Part shown: one piece after another, positions 18,663-26,732 of the stretch | Numbering within the stretch: the stretch's first letter is position 1 | How the letters are laid out: every line of letters starts with the position of its first letter | Origin: Prosthecobacter debontii | GTDB taxonomy: Bacteria > Verrucomicrobiota > Verrucomicrobiia > Verrucomicrobiales > Verrucomicrobiaceae | Assembly: GCA_945860295.1 (NCBI GenBank) | Contig: CAMAQH010000006.1 | Location: 122,400 to 186,399, forward strand | Reading direction: 5' to 3' | Length of the DNA: 64,000 nt | Notes under the pieces: generated by a model | Databases searched by the model: none | The model's input: the letters and a program-made list of their open reading frames with translations, nothing else | Told to the model about the DNA's origin: nothing | Translations under genes and position numbers: made by a program

Positions 18663-20111
18663 CTACATCGACGCCAGCGTCGCCGTGAGCAGTTTCCAGA
18701 ACTTCTGCACGGAGATGATGCTGCAGTACTCATTCTCGGAGTGAGCTTCGTGGATGTTAGGGCCAAAGGAGATCATATCGAGATCGGGGTAGGCGATACT
18801 GATAACGCCGCACTCGAGGCCGGCGTGGCAGGCGCTGACCTTGACCTCGTGGCCGAAGAGTTTGCGATAAAGCGCCTTCATTTTCTCCAGGATGGGCGAC
18901 TCGGCGCTGGGACTCCAGCCGGGATAACCCGCGTCCTGGACGACCTTCGTGCCGATCATCTCAAATGGAGCGGCAAAGGCGCGGGCGACATCCGCCTTGC
19001 TCGAATCGACCGAACTACGCTGAAGGCCGCTCCATTCGGTGTGGCCGTTACCGAGCGAGATGAGCGAGAGATTTGTTGATGCCTCGACCAAGCCGGGAAC
19101 GACGGGACTCATGCGATAAACGCCATTCACGACGGCCTGAAGCGCCAGAACGAAGGGCTTTTGTGCATGATCGGCCATCGTTGGAATGTAGCCGTGTTCC
19201 GGCTTCACTGGCAGCGTGGTGATGCTCAGATGCGGCTCGATGAGGCGGAACTCCTCGCGAATGCCTTCGACCTCCTGGGCAAAGATTTCATCAAAACGCG
19301 GCTGATCGAGAATGACGATCTGCGCGGTGCATTGAGCCGGGATCGCGTTCCGGGCACTGCCTCCGCGCATGGTGGCTAGCGCGACGACTTCCACACCACA
19401 GGCGCAAAGGATGCGTGCCATGAGTTTGATGGCATTCGCGCGGCCTTCGTGGATTTGTAGTCCCGAATGCCCGCCTCGTAGGCCCGTGATGTGAATGGCG
19501 ATGAATGGCTCGTCGGGTCCGTGTGCCGCTTCCGTGTAGTCGAGGCTCGCCAGCGTATCCACACCGCCCGCGCAACCGATGGTGAAGGTGTCGTCCTCTT
19601 CGGAGTCGAGATTGAGCATCGTTTTACCCGTTAGCAGTCCGGGTTGCAGTCCGAGTGCTCCGCCCATGCCCTGTTCTTCATCCAGCGTGAAAAGCGCTTC
19701 GATCGGCGGATGCGAGAGGTCTTTGGCCGCAAGCACCGCGAGGATCGCTGCCACGCCGAGGCCATTGTCCGCTCCAAGAGTCGTACCGCGTGCCCGCACC
19801 CAATCACCGTCTGCCCACATGTCGATGCCTTGCGTATCGAAGTCGAAATTCAAACCGTCGGCAGCCTTATGAACCATGTCGAGATGTGCCTGCATGATGA
19901 CCGCAGGCCTGTCCTGACGATCTGATGTTGCGGGCTTCTTGACGATCACATTGCCTGCGCTGTCTAGAATCGCGGTCAGGCCGTGATGTTCCGCAAATCC
20001 AAGCACAAACGCCACGACACGTTCCTCATGCTTTGATGGTCGAGGCACGGCATTGAGATCGGCGAAGCAGTTCCAGAGAGATTGAGGTTCGAGGGCGCGG
20101 ATGTCGGACAT
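18663..20111 (-). CDS. pepD: Aminoacyl-histidine dipeptidase, M20C family
   Basis: Cytosolic zinc dipeptidase (PepD/carnosinase-like) hydrolysing Xaa-His and other dipeptides. Motifs in order: MQAHLDMVHK (metal-binding His/Asp), GADNGLGVA (bridging Asp), LDEEQGMGGA (catalytic Glu-Glu), NLDSEEDDTFTIGCAGG and a C-terminal HAGLECGVI with FGPNIHEAHSENE. The start is ATG 20111 (MSDIRALEPQSLWNCF); upstream in-frame residues are encoded by the palindromic element and are unlikely to be translated. The length of 482 residues fits the family. The regulator upstream on the same strand is separated by that palindrome. Confidence 0.9.
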   Translation of the reverse strand: MSDIRALEPQSLWNCFADLNAVPRPSKHEERVVAFVLGFAEHHGLTAILDSAGNVIVKKPATSDRQDRPAVIMQAHLDMVHKAADGLNFDFDTQGIDMWADGDWVRARGTTLGADNGLGVAAILAVLAAKDLSHPPIEALFTLDEEQGMGGALGLQPGLLTGKTMLNLDSEEDDTFTIGCAGGVDTLASLDYTEAAHGPDEPFIAIHITGLRGGHSGLQIHEGRANAIKLMARILCACGVEVVALATMRGGSARNAIPAQCTAQIVILDQPRFDEIFAQEVEGIREEFRLIEPHLSITTLPVKPEHGYIPTMADHAQKPFVLALQAVVNGVYRMSPVVPGLVEASTNLSLISLGNGHTEWSGLQRSSVDSSKADVARAFAAPFEMIGTKVVQDAGYPGWSPSAESPILEKMKALYRKLFGHEVKVSACHAGLECGVISIAYPDLDMISFGPNIHEAHSENEYCSIISVQKFWKLLTATLASM

Positions 20112-20123
20112 GACGTGGAGCGT

Positions 20124-20183
20124 AGCATAGGCTTTTAAGCCTGTGCTCATAAAATACGAATCACAGGCTAGAAAGCCTATGCT
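20124..20183. repeat. 60-base nested palindrome (cruciform-type element)
   Basis: A 22-base left arm (20124-20145) pairs with the right arm (20162-20183) at 20 of 22 positions around a 16-base centre. Each arm is itself an inverted repeat (AGGCTTTTAAGCCT; AGGCTAGAAAGCCT), so the element can fold as one long hairpin or two short ones. It lies between the LacI-type regulator stop and the pepD start and overlaps the regulator's stop codon. It could act as a terminator or be a dispersed REP-like repeat. Confidence 0.7.
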
Positions 20184-21213
20184 AGACACTCGGCCCATCC
20201 ACCCACTGTGGAGGGATCATGATCTGGCGGGGGACATCGGGCACACCGTGCTCGTGCTGCGAGAGTTGCGTGACGACCAAATCGACCGCGGCCGCGGCGA
20301 GATGATCGCGTCTTTGATAAATACCGGCGTAGTCGGTCATCTTCGGCGTCCAGTCATGCACCACAAAGCCAATGTCTTGCGGCACTCGAAGTCCGAGCCG
20401 CTTCAGCCAGCCCGGAATGTGTGTGTCAAAGGTGATGAGCGCATCGGGCTTATGCTCACGCATCCATTTGGCGAATACGTCGTAGCCACGGCTAATCTCG
20501 TTGCTCGGAAACAGCAGCAGCGGCACGCGATCCCCCTCCGGCAGGCCATGCTGCCAGTGAAACAAGCCGCCGCTGTAGCCAAACTGCGAGCGGTTCACGA
20601 TCCATTTCGTCACCGCCACGCCAATGCGCCGGTAGCCGAATGCATGGAGCTGCTCCGCCGCCATGTGAATGCCCAGCGTCATGTTTCCCGCGCACATGTG
20701 CAGCGCGGGTGTGCTCATCGCGTTACCAAACGTCACCGCCGCGAAGGGCGAGTAGTCGAGCTTGCTGCAAGGAAGCGTCATGCTCTGCGGCGAGATGATC
20801 ACGCCCTCGATGCCGCGCGCGTGGAGGATCTTTTGCAGCTTCTTTGGCGTCAGGCCATCCTTGCCCAGCCAAAACTCCTCCACCGCGTATCCATGTCCGT
20901 GCGCACGGTTGCGGATCGGCTCGATGGGTACATACTGATATGTAGCGCTCAGCAGTCCATCCTGAGGCACATGCTCGCGAATCACCGCGATCACCGCCCG
21001 CGCTCGCTTTTCCTTTTTGCCGCGCACCACCTGCATCATGCGCGCGAGGTGAGGGTCCGGCTGGTAGTTCAGCCGCTGCGCTTCCTTCATCACCAGTGTT
21101 CGTTTCTCCGCTGAAACCTTCGGTGCCCCACGCAGCACCCGCGACACCGTCATCATCGACACACCCGCAGCGCGGGCGATGTCTCTGAGTGTGGCGGAGG
21201 TGGGTTCGGGCAT
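20182..21213 (-). CDS. LacI-family transcriptional regulator
   Basis: DNA-binding repressor or activator, 343 residues from ATG 21213 (MPEPTSATLRDIARAAG). The helix-turn-helix is ATLRDIARAAGVSMMTVSRVLRG with the hinge KVSAEKRTLVMKEAQRLNYQPDPHLARMM, followed by a periplasmic-binding-protein-like ligand domain. It is divergent from the sialidase/transporter/aldolase cluster, 74 bases away, so that cluster is its likely target. A perfect 6-3-6 palindrome sits two bases upstream of its own start, suggesting autoregulation. The effector is probably a sugar released or taken up by the cluster. Confidence 0.9.
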   Translation of the reverse strand: MPEPTSATLRDIARAAGVSMMTVSRVLRGAPKVSAEKRTLVMKEAQRLNYQPDPHLARMMQVVRGKKEKRARAVIAVIREHVPQDGLLSATYQYVPIEPIRNRAHGHGYAVEEFWLGKDGLTPKKLQKILHARGIEGVIISPQSMTLPCSKLDYSPFAAVTFGNAMSTPALHMCAGNMTLGIHMAAEQLHAFGYRRIGVAVTKWIVNRSQFGYSGGLFHWQHGLPEGDRVPLLLFPSNEISRGYDVFAKWMREHKPDALITFDTHIPGWLKRLGLRVPQDIGFVVHDWTPKMTDYAGIYQRRDHLAAAAVDLVVTQLSQHEHGVPDVPRQIMIPPQWVDGPSV

Positions 21214-21214
21214 G

Positions 21215-21229
21215 GTGTTAGCATAACAC
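21215..21229. promoter_or_regulatory. Candidate LacI-type operator GTGTTAGCATAACAC
   Basis: A perfect inverted repeat with 6-base arms (GTGTTA/TAACAC) and a 3-base centre, in the 74-base gap between the divergent LacI-family gene (ATG at 21213) and the sialidase (ATG at 21288). Position and symmetry suit an autoregulatory operator for that regulator. Binding is inferred. Confidence 0.55.
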
Positions 21230-21287
21230 TTCTTCAAGGGATTCAACCGACGAAACACCCTATCATTCCTCGTTTGGTAACTCCGCC

Positions 21288-23921
21288 ATGATTCACCGAC
21301 TTTGTTTTCTCTTTCTTGCTAGCTCTGCGTTCTTCGCCATTGCCGAGACGCCTGTTCTCGAAACAGCTCGCACCTGGCAGGGCATCCCAGGCCTCGAAAG
21401 AACGGCAAGCGGCCGCATGTTTGTCTCCTGGTTTACAGGCGGACCCAAAGAGCCCGCGCCGGAGAACACGGTGCTGCTTTGCTACAGCGACGATCAGGCG
21501 AAGACTTTCACCAAGCCACAGGCGATGGGATTGCCCAAGGATGGCACCCGCTGCTACGATCCTACGGTGTGGATCGATCCGAAGGGGCGGCTTTGGTATG
21601 TCTTCAATCGCGGCAACAAGGACACTTCGCAGCACGATGTGTGGGCGCGGATTTGTGACGAGCCGGATGCCACGCCGCCGGTCTTTGGTGAAGAGTTCCG
21701 AGTCGGTTTTGAGGGACCGTATGCCTTCCGCATGAACAAGCCGACCGTGCTTTCCACCGGCGAATGGATCATGCCGGTGACCCATGCAACAGAAACGATT
21801 CATTCTTGGTTCGCTGGCCCAAAGCAGCTCCAGGGCGTAGGTATCTCGACCGACGAAGGCAAGGCATGGAGTCTCCACGGCTCACTCAAGGCCCCGGAAT
21901 GGGCTCTGGAATGCATGATCACGGAGATGGAGGATAGTCGCCTGTGGTTGCTCACCCGCACCGGTGACGGGTTTCTCTGGGAAAGCCATTCCACGGACAA
22001 GGGTCGCACCTGGAGTGCGGCGAAGGCTAGCACCATTGCCAACCCAGGCTCACGCTTTTTCATCCGCCGTCTCGCCTCGGGCAATCTGCTGCTCGTGAAC
22101 CACTACAAGTTCACCGGTCGCAGCCACCTCACTGCAAAGCTTTCCACCGACGACGGGGCAAATTGGAATGACGGTCTCCTGCTCGATGAACGCAAAGGCG
22201 TGTCCTACCCCGACGGCGTCCAGGATAAGGACGGACTCATCTGGATTACTTACGACCGCGATCGCCAAGGTGATGGCGAGATCCTACTGGCGAAATTCAA
22301 AGAGGATGACGTGGTCGCAGGCAAGAACGTGTCTGGGGTAGTGAGCTTGAAGCAAGTTGTAAACAAGCTCGACAAGCCGTCACTACTTCCTGCGAATTGG
22401 GACCCCGCACTCGCAGGCGACATCGTCATGCAGCGGCTCGTTCGCGTCACCGCGCCGCAGGTGAAAGGAGCGCATGATGCGGAGTTCGTCTGTGTCGGTG
22501 AACGGGCTTACATCGTTGAGCATGACAACGACGTGACCCCCGGCCATGGCGCGGGCGCTGCGATGTATTGCGTGCTGACGGTGGTGAACATGAAGTCGCT
22601 CAAGGTCGAAAAAACGCACCCGATGGCCAAGGCTGGCCAGGCCTTCGTCAACATCACGCTGCCGGATGCGCAGGTCTTTGTGCCGCGCATCATTCGCAAG
22701 GACGAGCACACGCTGCGCACCTACTTTTGCAGCCAGCCGGCCAAAGAACAGGCCGTGACCTGGTATCGCGACTTTGACCTGCGCACGCAGACTTTTGAGG
22801 AAAGCATCCACAAAGCCAAACTCAAGACCGCCGCAGGCATCTTTGACATGGAGCCGCGTCATTTTCATGCGGACGCAGCCGCTTTAGGCTTCAAGCGGCC
22901 CGGCATCAATCAGGGCCTCTACATCTTCGATTCGTTCAAGGAGTTCGACGGCAAGCGCTACATCGCGCTCAACAACTTCCCCGGCAAACAAAACGCCCTC
23001 GCCGTGCTACAAGACGACTTCACCACCTTTGAAATCATCGGCCACTACAACGAGCCGCAGTCGCAGCAGCTCAGCGAATCCGCCGTGAACCGTCTGCCCG
23101 ACGGCACCTGGATGGCCATCGTGCGCAACGACGCAGGCAACTACCACTTTACCACCAGCAAGGACGGCAAAATATGGACCGTCGCCGAGCCAAAGCCCTT
23201 CGTGCCCAACGGTCTCAATTCCAAACCGACCTTCGATCACTTCAGCGGCGTCTATTACCTCGGCTGGCAGGAGAACACCAAGATCCAGAACTGCAATCGC
23301 AGCGTCTTCAACGTGGACATCTCCCGCGACGGCAAAACCTGGCAGCGCAAATACCGCTTCGAGTCCCCACATTCCTTCCAGTATCCGACCTTCCACGAAC
23401 ACAAAGGCACCCTCTGGCTCGCCGTCACCCAAAGCGACCACGGCGGCAGCACCGACCGCATCATGTTTGGCAAACTTGAGTCCGTGGGCCAGCTCGAGCC
23501 TCAAACCGGCCACAAACGCATCGAATGGCCCGCACCACCACCACCTGAGCCTGCCTTCATGAAACGCGGAGTGACTCTCTTCACCGACCGCGACTACGTC
23601 ATCGACGAAATACCTGCGGCGGTCAAAGACCTGCCCTTTCATCGCACCAGCATCGAAAAGCTCGACGTGACCGTCACCAAGCCCGGCACGCTTTTCGCTC
23701 TCACGCCGACGATTCGACCGAAAGCTGCCAGTCAGGAGGCGGAGTTGCTCAAAAAAGGCTTCACGAAAGTGGACGTGCCGGACACACAGCTTTTTCCCGG
23801 CGAGATCAATCGTATGAGCCTTTATCGCAAAGCGGTGAAGGCTAACGAGAAGTTTAGTTTCAAGAAACTGGTGCTTTTGATTGAAAGCAACGGTGCAGCA
23901 ATTCGTGAAATCAAACCTTGA
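21288..23921 (+). CDS. Secreted two-module sialidase/BNR-repeat protein
   Basis: An 877-residue exported protein (signal MIHRLCFLFLASSAFFAIAE) built from two beta-propeller modules of the exo-alpha-sialidase superfamily, about residues 25-340 and 365-760. Asp-box-like motifs include SDDQAKTF, STDEGKAW, STDKGRTW, STDDGANW, SKDGKIW and SRDGKTW. The first module has the block SRFFIRRLASGNLLLVNHYKF also present in the second sialidase of this cluster. Substrate may be sialic acid or another glycan; the canonical FRIP arginine motif is not seen. First gene of the unit probably controlled by the divergent LacI regulator. Confidence 0.82.
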   Translation: MIHRLCFLFLASSAFFAIAETPVLETARTWQGIPGLERTASGRMFVSWFTGGPKEPAPENTVLLCYSDDQAKTFTKPQAMGLPKDGTRCYDPTVWIDPKGRLWYVFNRGNKDTSQHDVWARICDEPDATPPVFGEEFRVGFEGPYAFRMNKPTVLSTGEWIMPVTHATETIHSWFAGPKQLQGVGISTDEGKAWSLHGSLKAPEWALECMITEMEDSRLWLLTRTGDGFLWESHSTDKGRTWSAAKASTIANPGSRFFIRRLASGNLLLVNHYKFTGRSHLTAKLSTDDGANWNDGLLLDERKGVSYPDGVQDKDGLIWITYDRDRQGDGEILLAKFKEDDVVAGKNVSGVVSLKQVVNKLDKPSLLPANWDPALAGDIVMQRLVRVTAPQVKGAHDAEFVCVGERAYIVEHDNDVTPGHGAGAAMYCVLTVVNMKSLKVEKTHPMAKAGQAFVNITLPDAQVFVPRIIRKDEHTLRTYFCSQPAKEQAVTWYRDFDLRTQTFEESIHKAKLKTAAGIFDMEPRHFHADAAALGFKRPGINQGLYIFDSFKEFDGKRYIALNNFPGKQNALAVLQDDFTTFEIIGHYNEPQSQQLSESAVNRLPDGTWMAIVRNDAGNYHFTTSKDGKIWTVAEPKPFVPNGLNSKPTFDHFSGVYYLGWQENTKIQNCNRSVFNVDISRDGKTWQRKYRFESPHSFQYPTFHEHKGTLWLAVTQSDHGGSTDRIMFGKLESVGQLEPQTGHKRIEWPAPPPPEPAFMKRGVTLFTDRDYVIDEIPAAVKDLPFHRTSIEKLDVTVTKPGTLFALTPTIRPKAASQEAELLKKGFTKVDVPDTQLFPGEINRMSLYRKAVKANEKFSFKKLVLLIESNGAAIREIKP

Positions 23922-23952
23922 TCACGAACTCCATTACTTGGTATCACCATTC

Positions 23953-24885
23953 ATGACTCGATTCCTCAATTGGTTCAACAATCTCTACCCCGTGTGGCTC
24001 GTCACACTGGCGGTCATCTCCTTCTTCAAGCCGCAGGTGATGCTGTGGTTCGACAAGCCGTGGATATTCTGGTCGCTGGCTGCTTCGATGCTCGGCATGG
24101 GGCTCACGCTGAGCATTGATGACTTCAAAGCCATCTGGAAAATGCCTGGAAGCGTGGCACTCGGCTTTGTAGCGCAATACACGATCATGCCGCTGTCCGG
24201 CTGGCTGGTAGCGACAGCATTGAAACTCGAACCAGGTCTTGCCGTGGGCATCATCCTCGTCGCGAGTTGTCCCGGCGGCATGGCGTCGAACATGATCAGC
24301 TACCTTGCTAAGGCGAACGTGGCATTGTCGGTGGTGCTCACGCTCGCGTCCACGATGCTGGCTTTCTTTTTCACGCCGATGTGGACGAGCACGCTTGCTG
24401 GAAAGTACGTGCCAGTGGATGCTTGGGGTCTGTGTTTATCCGCCTTACAACTCACTATCGCGCCCGTGGTGCTCGGTGTTCTCATCCGGTGGAAACTGCC
24501 GCGCACGGCAGACAAGATCGGGGCCTGTGGTCCCACGGTTGCCGTTCTGGCTTTCACGCTGGTGAGCGGCGGCATCGTGGCTGCGAGCGCAGACGCCATT
24601 GCATCGAATTTTGGTCGGTTAGCTCTTGCCGCATTAACGCTTCACGTCCTCGGGTTTGGCGTCGGCTACGGCATCTCCAAAATGCTGCGCTATCCTGAAT
24701 CCGTCGCCCGCACGGTAAGCATCGAGGTCGGCATGCAAAACGGCGGCATGGCCGCGTCGCTGGCGCGTGAGCATTTCGCCGTGATGCCACTGGCCGCTGC
24801 GGCTGGCGTCTTTAGCGGTGTCATGCAAAATATCATCGGCGGTCTCCTCGCCTCCTGGTGGAAACGTCGAACGCCAGATGCCTGA
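23953..24885 (+). CDS. Bile acid:Na+ symporter (BASS)-family transporter
   Basis: A 310-residue polytopic inner-membrane protein of the BASS family. Signature segments are MLGMGLTLSIDDF, VASCPGGMASNMISYLAKANVALSV and, near the C-terminus, VSIEVGMQNGGMAASLA. About ten transmembrane helices can be drawn. The start is ATG 23953 (MTRFLNWFNNLYP), 31 bases after the sialidase stop. Bacterial BASS members carry organic acids such as pyruvate or pantoate as well as bile acids. Here the context of sialidases, a kinase and an aldolase suggests a sugar acid or keto acid. Confidence 0.87.
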   Translation: MTRFLNWFNNLYPVWLVTLAVISFFKPQVMLWFDKPWIFWSLAASMLGMGLTLSIDDFKAIWKMPGSVALGFVAQYTIMPLSGWLVATALKLEPGLAVGIILVASCPGGMASNMISYLAKANVALSVVLTLASTMLAFFFTPMWTSTLAGKYVPVDAWGLCLSALQLTIAPVVLGVLIRWKLPRTADKIGACGPTVAVLAFTLVSGGIVAASADAIASNFGRLALAALTLHVLGFGVGYGISKMLRYPESVARTVSIEVGMQNGGMAASLAREHFAVMPLAAAAGVFSGVMQNIIGGLLASWWKRRTPDA

Positions 24886-24887
24886 CC

Positions 24888-25952
24888 ATGGGTCGTCGCG
24901 ACATCTACTACTGGAAGTGTGATCGCCCAGCGGCGTTTCACGGCACACAGGCGCGTGGCGAGGCTTCTGCGAACATCGAGAATCAAATTCATGACGAGAT
25001 GCTGCGTCACTTTAATGCCAGGCAGGTCGATTTGAAACCTGGAGTGGGGCAGGGCAATCATCTCACCTGGAATGCCGAAGTGGATGGCACGGCGATGTTT
25101 GTGCGAGTCGAGAATGGCCCCGAAAAAGACGGTCATCTCGCCATCGAGTCCGCTGTGCTGGATCAAGTGCGTGACGCAGGAGTCGTCACACCAAAGGTTT
25201 TTGGCTGCGATGCCACTCGTAGCCGCGTTTCCTTTGCGTGGCAGGCACTGGAGCGGATTGCAGCGCCTGATTTGAATCACTGGTTCAAGCAGAGCACGCT
25301 GGGAGTTCCGCAGATCTCTTTCGACATCGGCGTGGCGGTGGCGAAGTGGCAGGCGATAACGTTACCTGGCTTCGGCGTGCTGGATGATGCCCTGCATGGC
25401 TACCACGCCACCTACTTCGACTACTTTCGCCTTCGCCTCGACGAGCATCTTCATTTCCTCGTCGCTCGCGGTTTTCTGAACAACGCTGAAGGGATCACTG
25501 CCGAGATCAAGAATCACCGGATATTGCTCGATCTTCCGCAAGGCTGCCTCGTCCACAAAGACCTCGCGCTCTGGAACATCCTCGGCACCCGCGATCAAAT
25601 CGCCGCGTTCATTGACTTCGACGATGTGATCAGCGGCGATCCGATGGATGATCTCTCGCTGCTTGCCTGCTTTCATGATGCGGCATTCTTGCAGCGCGCT
25701 TTCGAGGGCTATCAAAGCGTCCGCATGTTGCCAGAGGATCACTTGCGCCGCTTCTGGCTGCATCTGCTGCGGAACATGATCGTGAAAGCCGTCATTCGTG
25801 TCGGCGCGGGTTACTTTGATCGTGATGACGGCTTCTTCCTCATAGGCAGCGGCTCTTCGGGGGCTAGTTTGCGTAAAATGACGCTGTCACGACTCGCATT
25901 GGCCTTGCGCGGCTTGCGTGAGGGTTGCGGCCTCGACATTCTCTCCTTATGA
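24888..25952 (+). CDS. APH-fold small-molecule kinase
   Basis: A 354-residue protein of the aminoglycoside/choline phosphotransferase fold. The catalytic loop HKDLALWNIL and metal-binding FIDFDD are intact. The N-lobe (residues about 40-110) has the GVGQGNHLTW phosphate-loop region. It starts two bases after the transporter stop and overlaps the following aldolase by four bases (ATGA), so it is tightly coupled to a transport and catabolic unit. A role in phosphorylating the imported metabolite is more likely than antibiotic resistance, but the substrate cannot be read from sequence. Confidence 0.8.
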   Translation: MGRRDIYYWKCDRPAAFHGTQARGEASANIENQIHDEMLRHFNARQVDLKPGVGQGNHLTWNAEVDGTAMFVRVENGPEKDGHLAIESAVLDQVRDAGVVTPKVFGCDATRSRVSFAWQALERIAAPDLNHWFKQSTLGVPQISFDIGVAVAKWQAITLPGFGVLDDALHGYHATYFDYFRLRLDEHLHFLVARGFLNNAEGITAEIKNHRILLDLPQGCLVHKDLALWNILGTRDQIAAFIDFDDVISGDPMDDLSLLACFHDAAFLQRAFEGYQSVRMLPEDHLRRFWLHLLRNMIVKAVIRVGAGYFDRDDGFFLIGSGSSGASLRKMTLSRLALALRGLREGCGLDILSL

Positions 25953-26665
25953 ACAATCACATCGGCACCTTTCTCTCCATCGGATCACCCGCAGTCACGG
26001 AACTCGCGGCCGAATGCGGTTTTGACTGGGTGCTCATCGATTTGGAGCATGGCTGCGAATCCGAGGCCGTCCTGCCCAACCAACTGCGTGCTCTGCGTGG
26101 CAGCCAGACGCTGGCGATTGTGCGCGTGAGCGCTCCGCATCCTGATTTGATCAGCCGTGTGCTCGATTGGGGAGCGGATGGCATCATGGTGCCGCATGTG
26201 AACACTGTGGCAGAGGCGCAGCAATGTGTGGATGCGGCCTATTATCCGCCAAAGGGACATCGCGGTGTTTCGCGCACGGTTCGAGCTTATGGCTACGGCA
26301 TGAGATTGCCGACGGGTGAGATGTCAAAGCCGATCATTCTCGCGCAGATCGAAACCGCCGATGCCGTGGCGAATGCGGATCAAATCGCCGCCGTGGAGGG
26401 GATTGATGCGCTGTTCATAGGCCCGGCGGATTTGAGCTATGATCTAAAGGCTCGGAGCTCACCCATGCCTTATGATGATTGTGTGAATGCCATCGCCAAG
26501 GCCGCGAGGGATCACGGCAAAGGCTGCGGCATCCTCGTCCGCCATGCGGATGATAAAGAGAAACTCAAAGCCCTCGGCTTCACTTGGCTGGCGATGGATT
26601 CCGATCTCTCGCTCGTGCGCGAGGGCTTCAAGCGGAGCCTCGAAGTGGCTCGAAGCTGGTGTTAA
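25949..26665 (+). CDS. HpcH/HpaI-family class II aldolase
   Basis: A 238-residue metal-dependent aldolase related to 2-keto-3-deoxy-L-rhamnonate and 4-hydroxy-2-oxoheptanedioate aldolases. It has the family blocks FDWVLIDLEHG, VRVSAPHPDLISRVLDWGADGIMVPHV, YYPPKGHRGVSRTVRAYGYG, LAQIETADAV and FIGPADLSYDL. These enzymes split 2-keto-3-deoxy acids into pyruvate and an aldehyde in the cytoplasm. The start at ATG 25949 overlaps the kinase stop. In this cluster it probably carries out the carbon-carbon cleavage step. Confidence 0.9.
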   Translation: MNNHIGTFLSIGSPAVTELAAECGFDWVLIDLEHGCESEAVLPNQLRALRGSQTLAIVRVSAPHPDLISRVLDWGADGIMVPHVNTVAEAQQCVDAAYYPPKGHRGVSRTVRAYGYGMRLPTGEMSKPIILAQIETADAVANADQIAAVEGIDALFIGPADLSYDLKARSSPMPYDDCVNAIAKAARDHGKGCGILVRHADDKEKLKALGFTWLAMDSDLSLVREGFKRSLEVARSWC

Positions 26666-26732
26666 CATAACCCCAAATTGGCTACTTCTAGCCGACGAAT
26701 CTCCGCTTCTTAGCCGTTCACTGCCAACAACC

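Noticed and set aside
20143..21114. A 323-codon plus-strand frame
   Set aside because: Antisense to the LacI regulator, whose HTH is unmistakable.
23007..23642. A 211-codon minus-strand frame opposite the first sialidase
   Set aside because: Val/Gly/Ala-rich shadow without motifs; the plus-strand propeller has Asp boxes here.
24888..25952. Aminoglycoside resistance gene
   Set aside because: The fold matches, but operon context with transporter and aldolase makes a metabolic kinase more likely.
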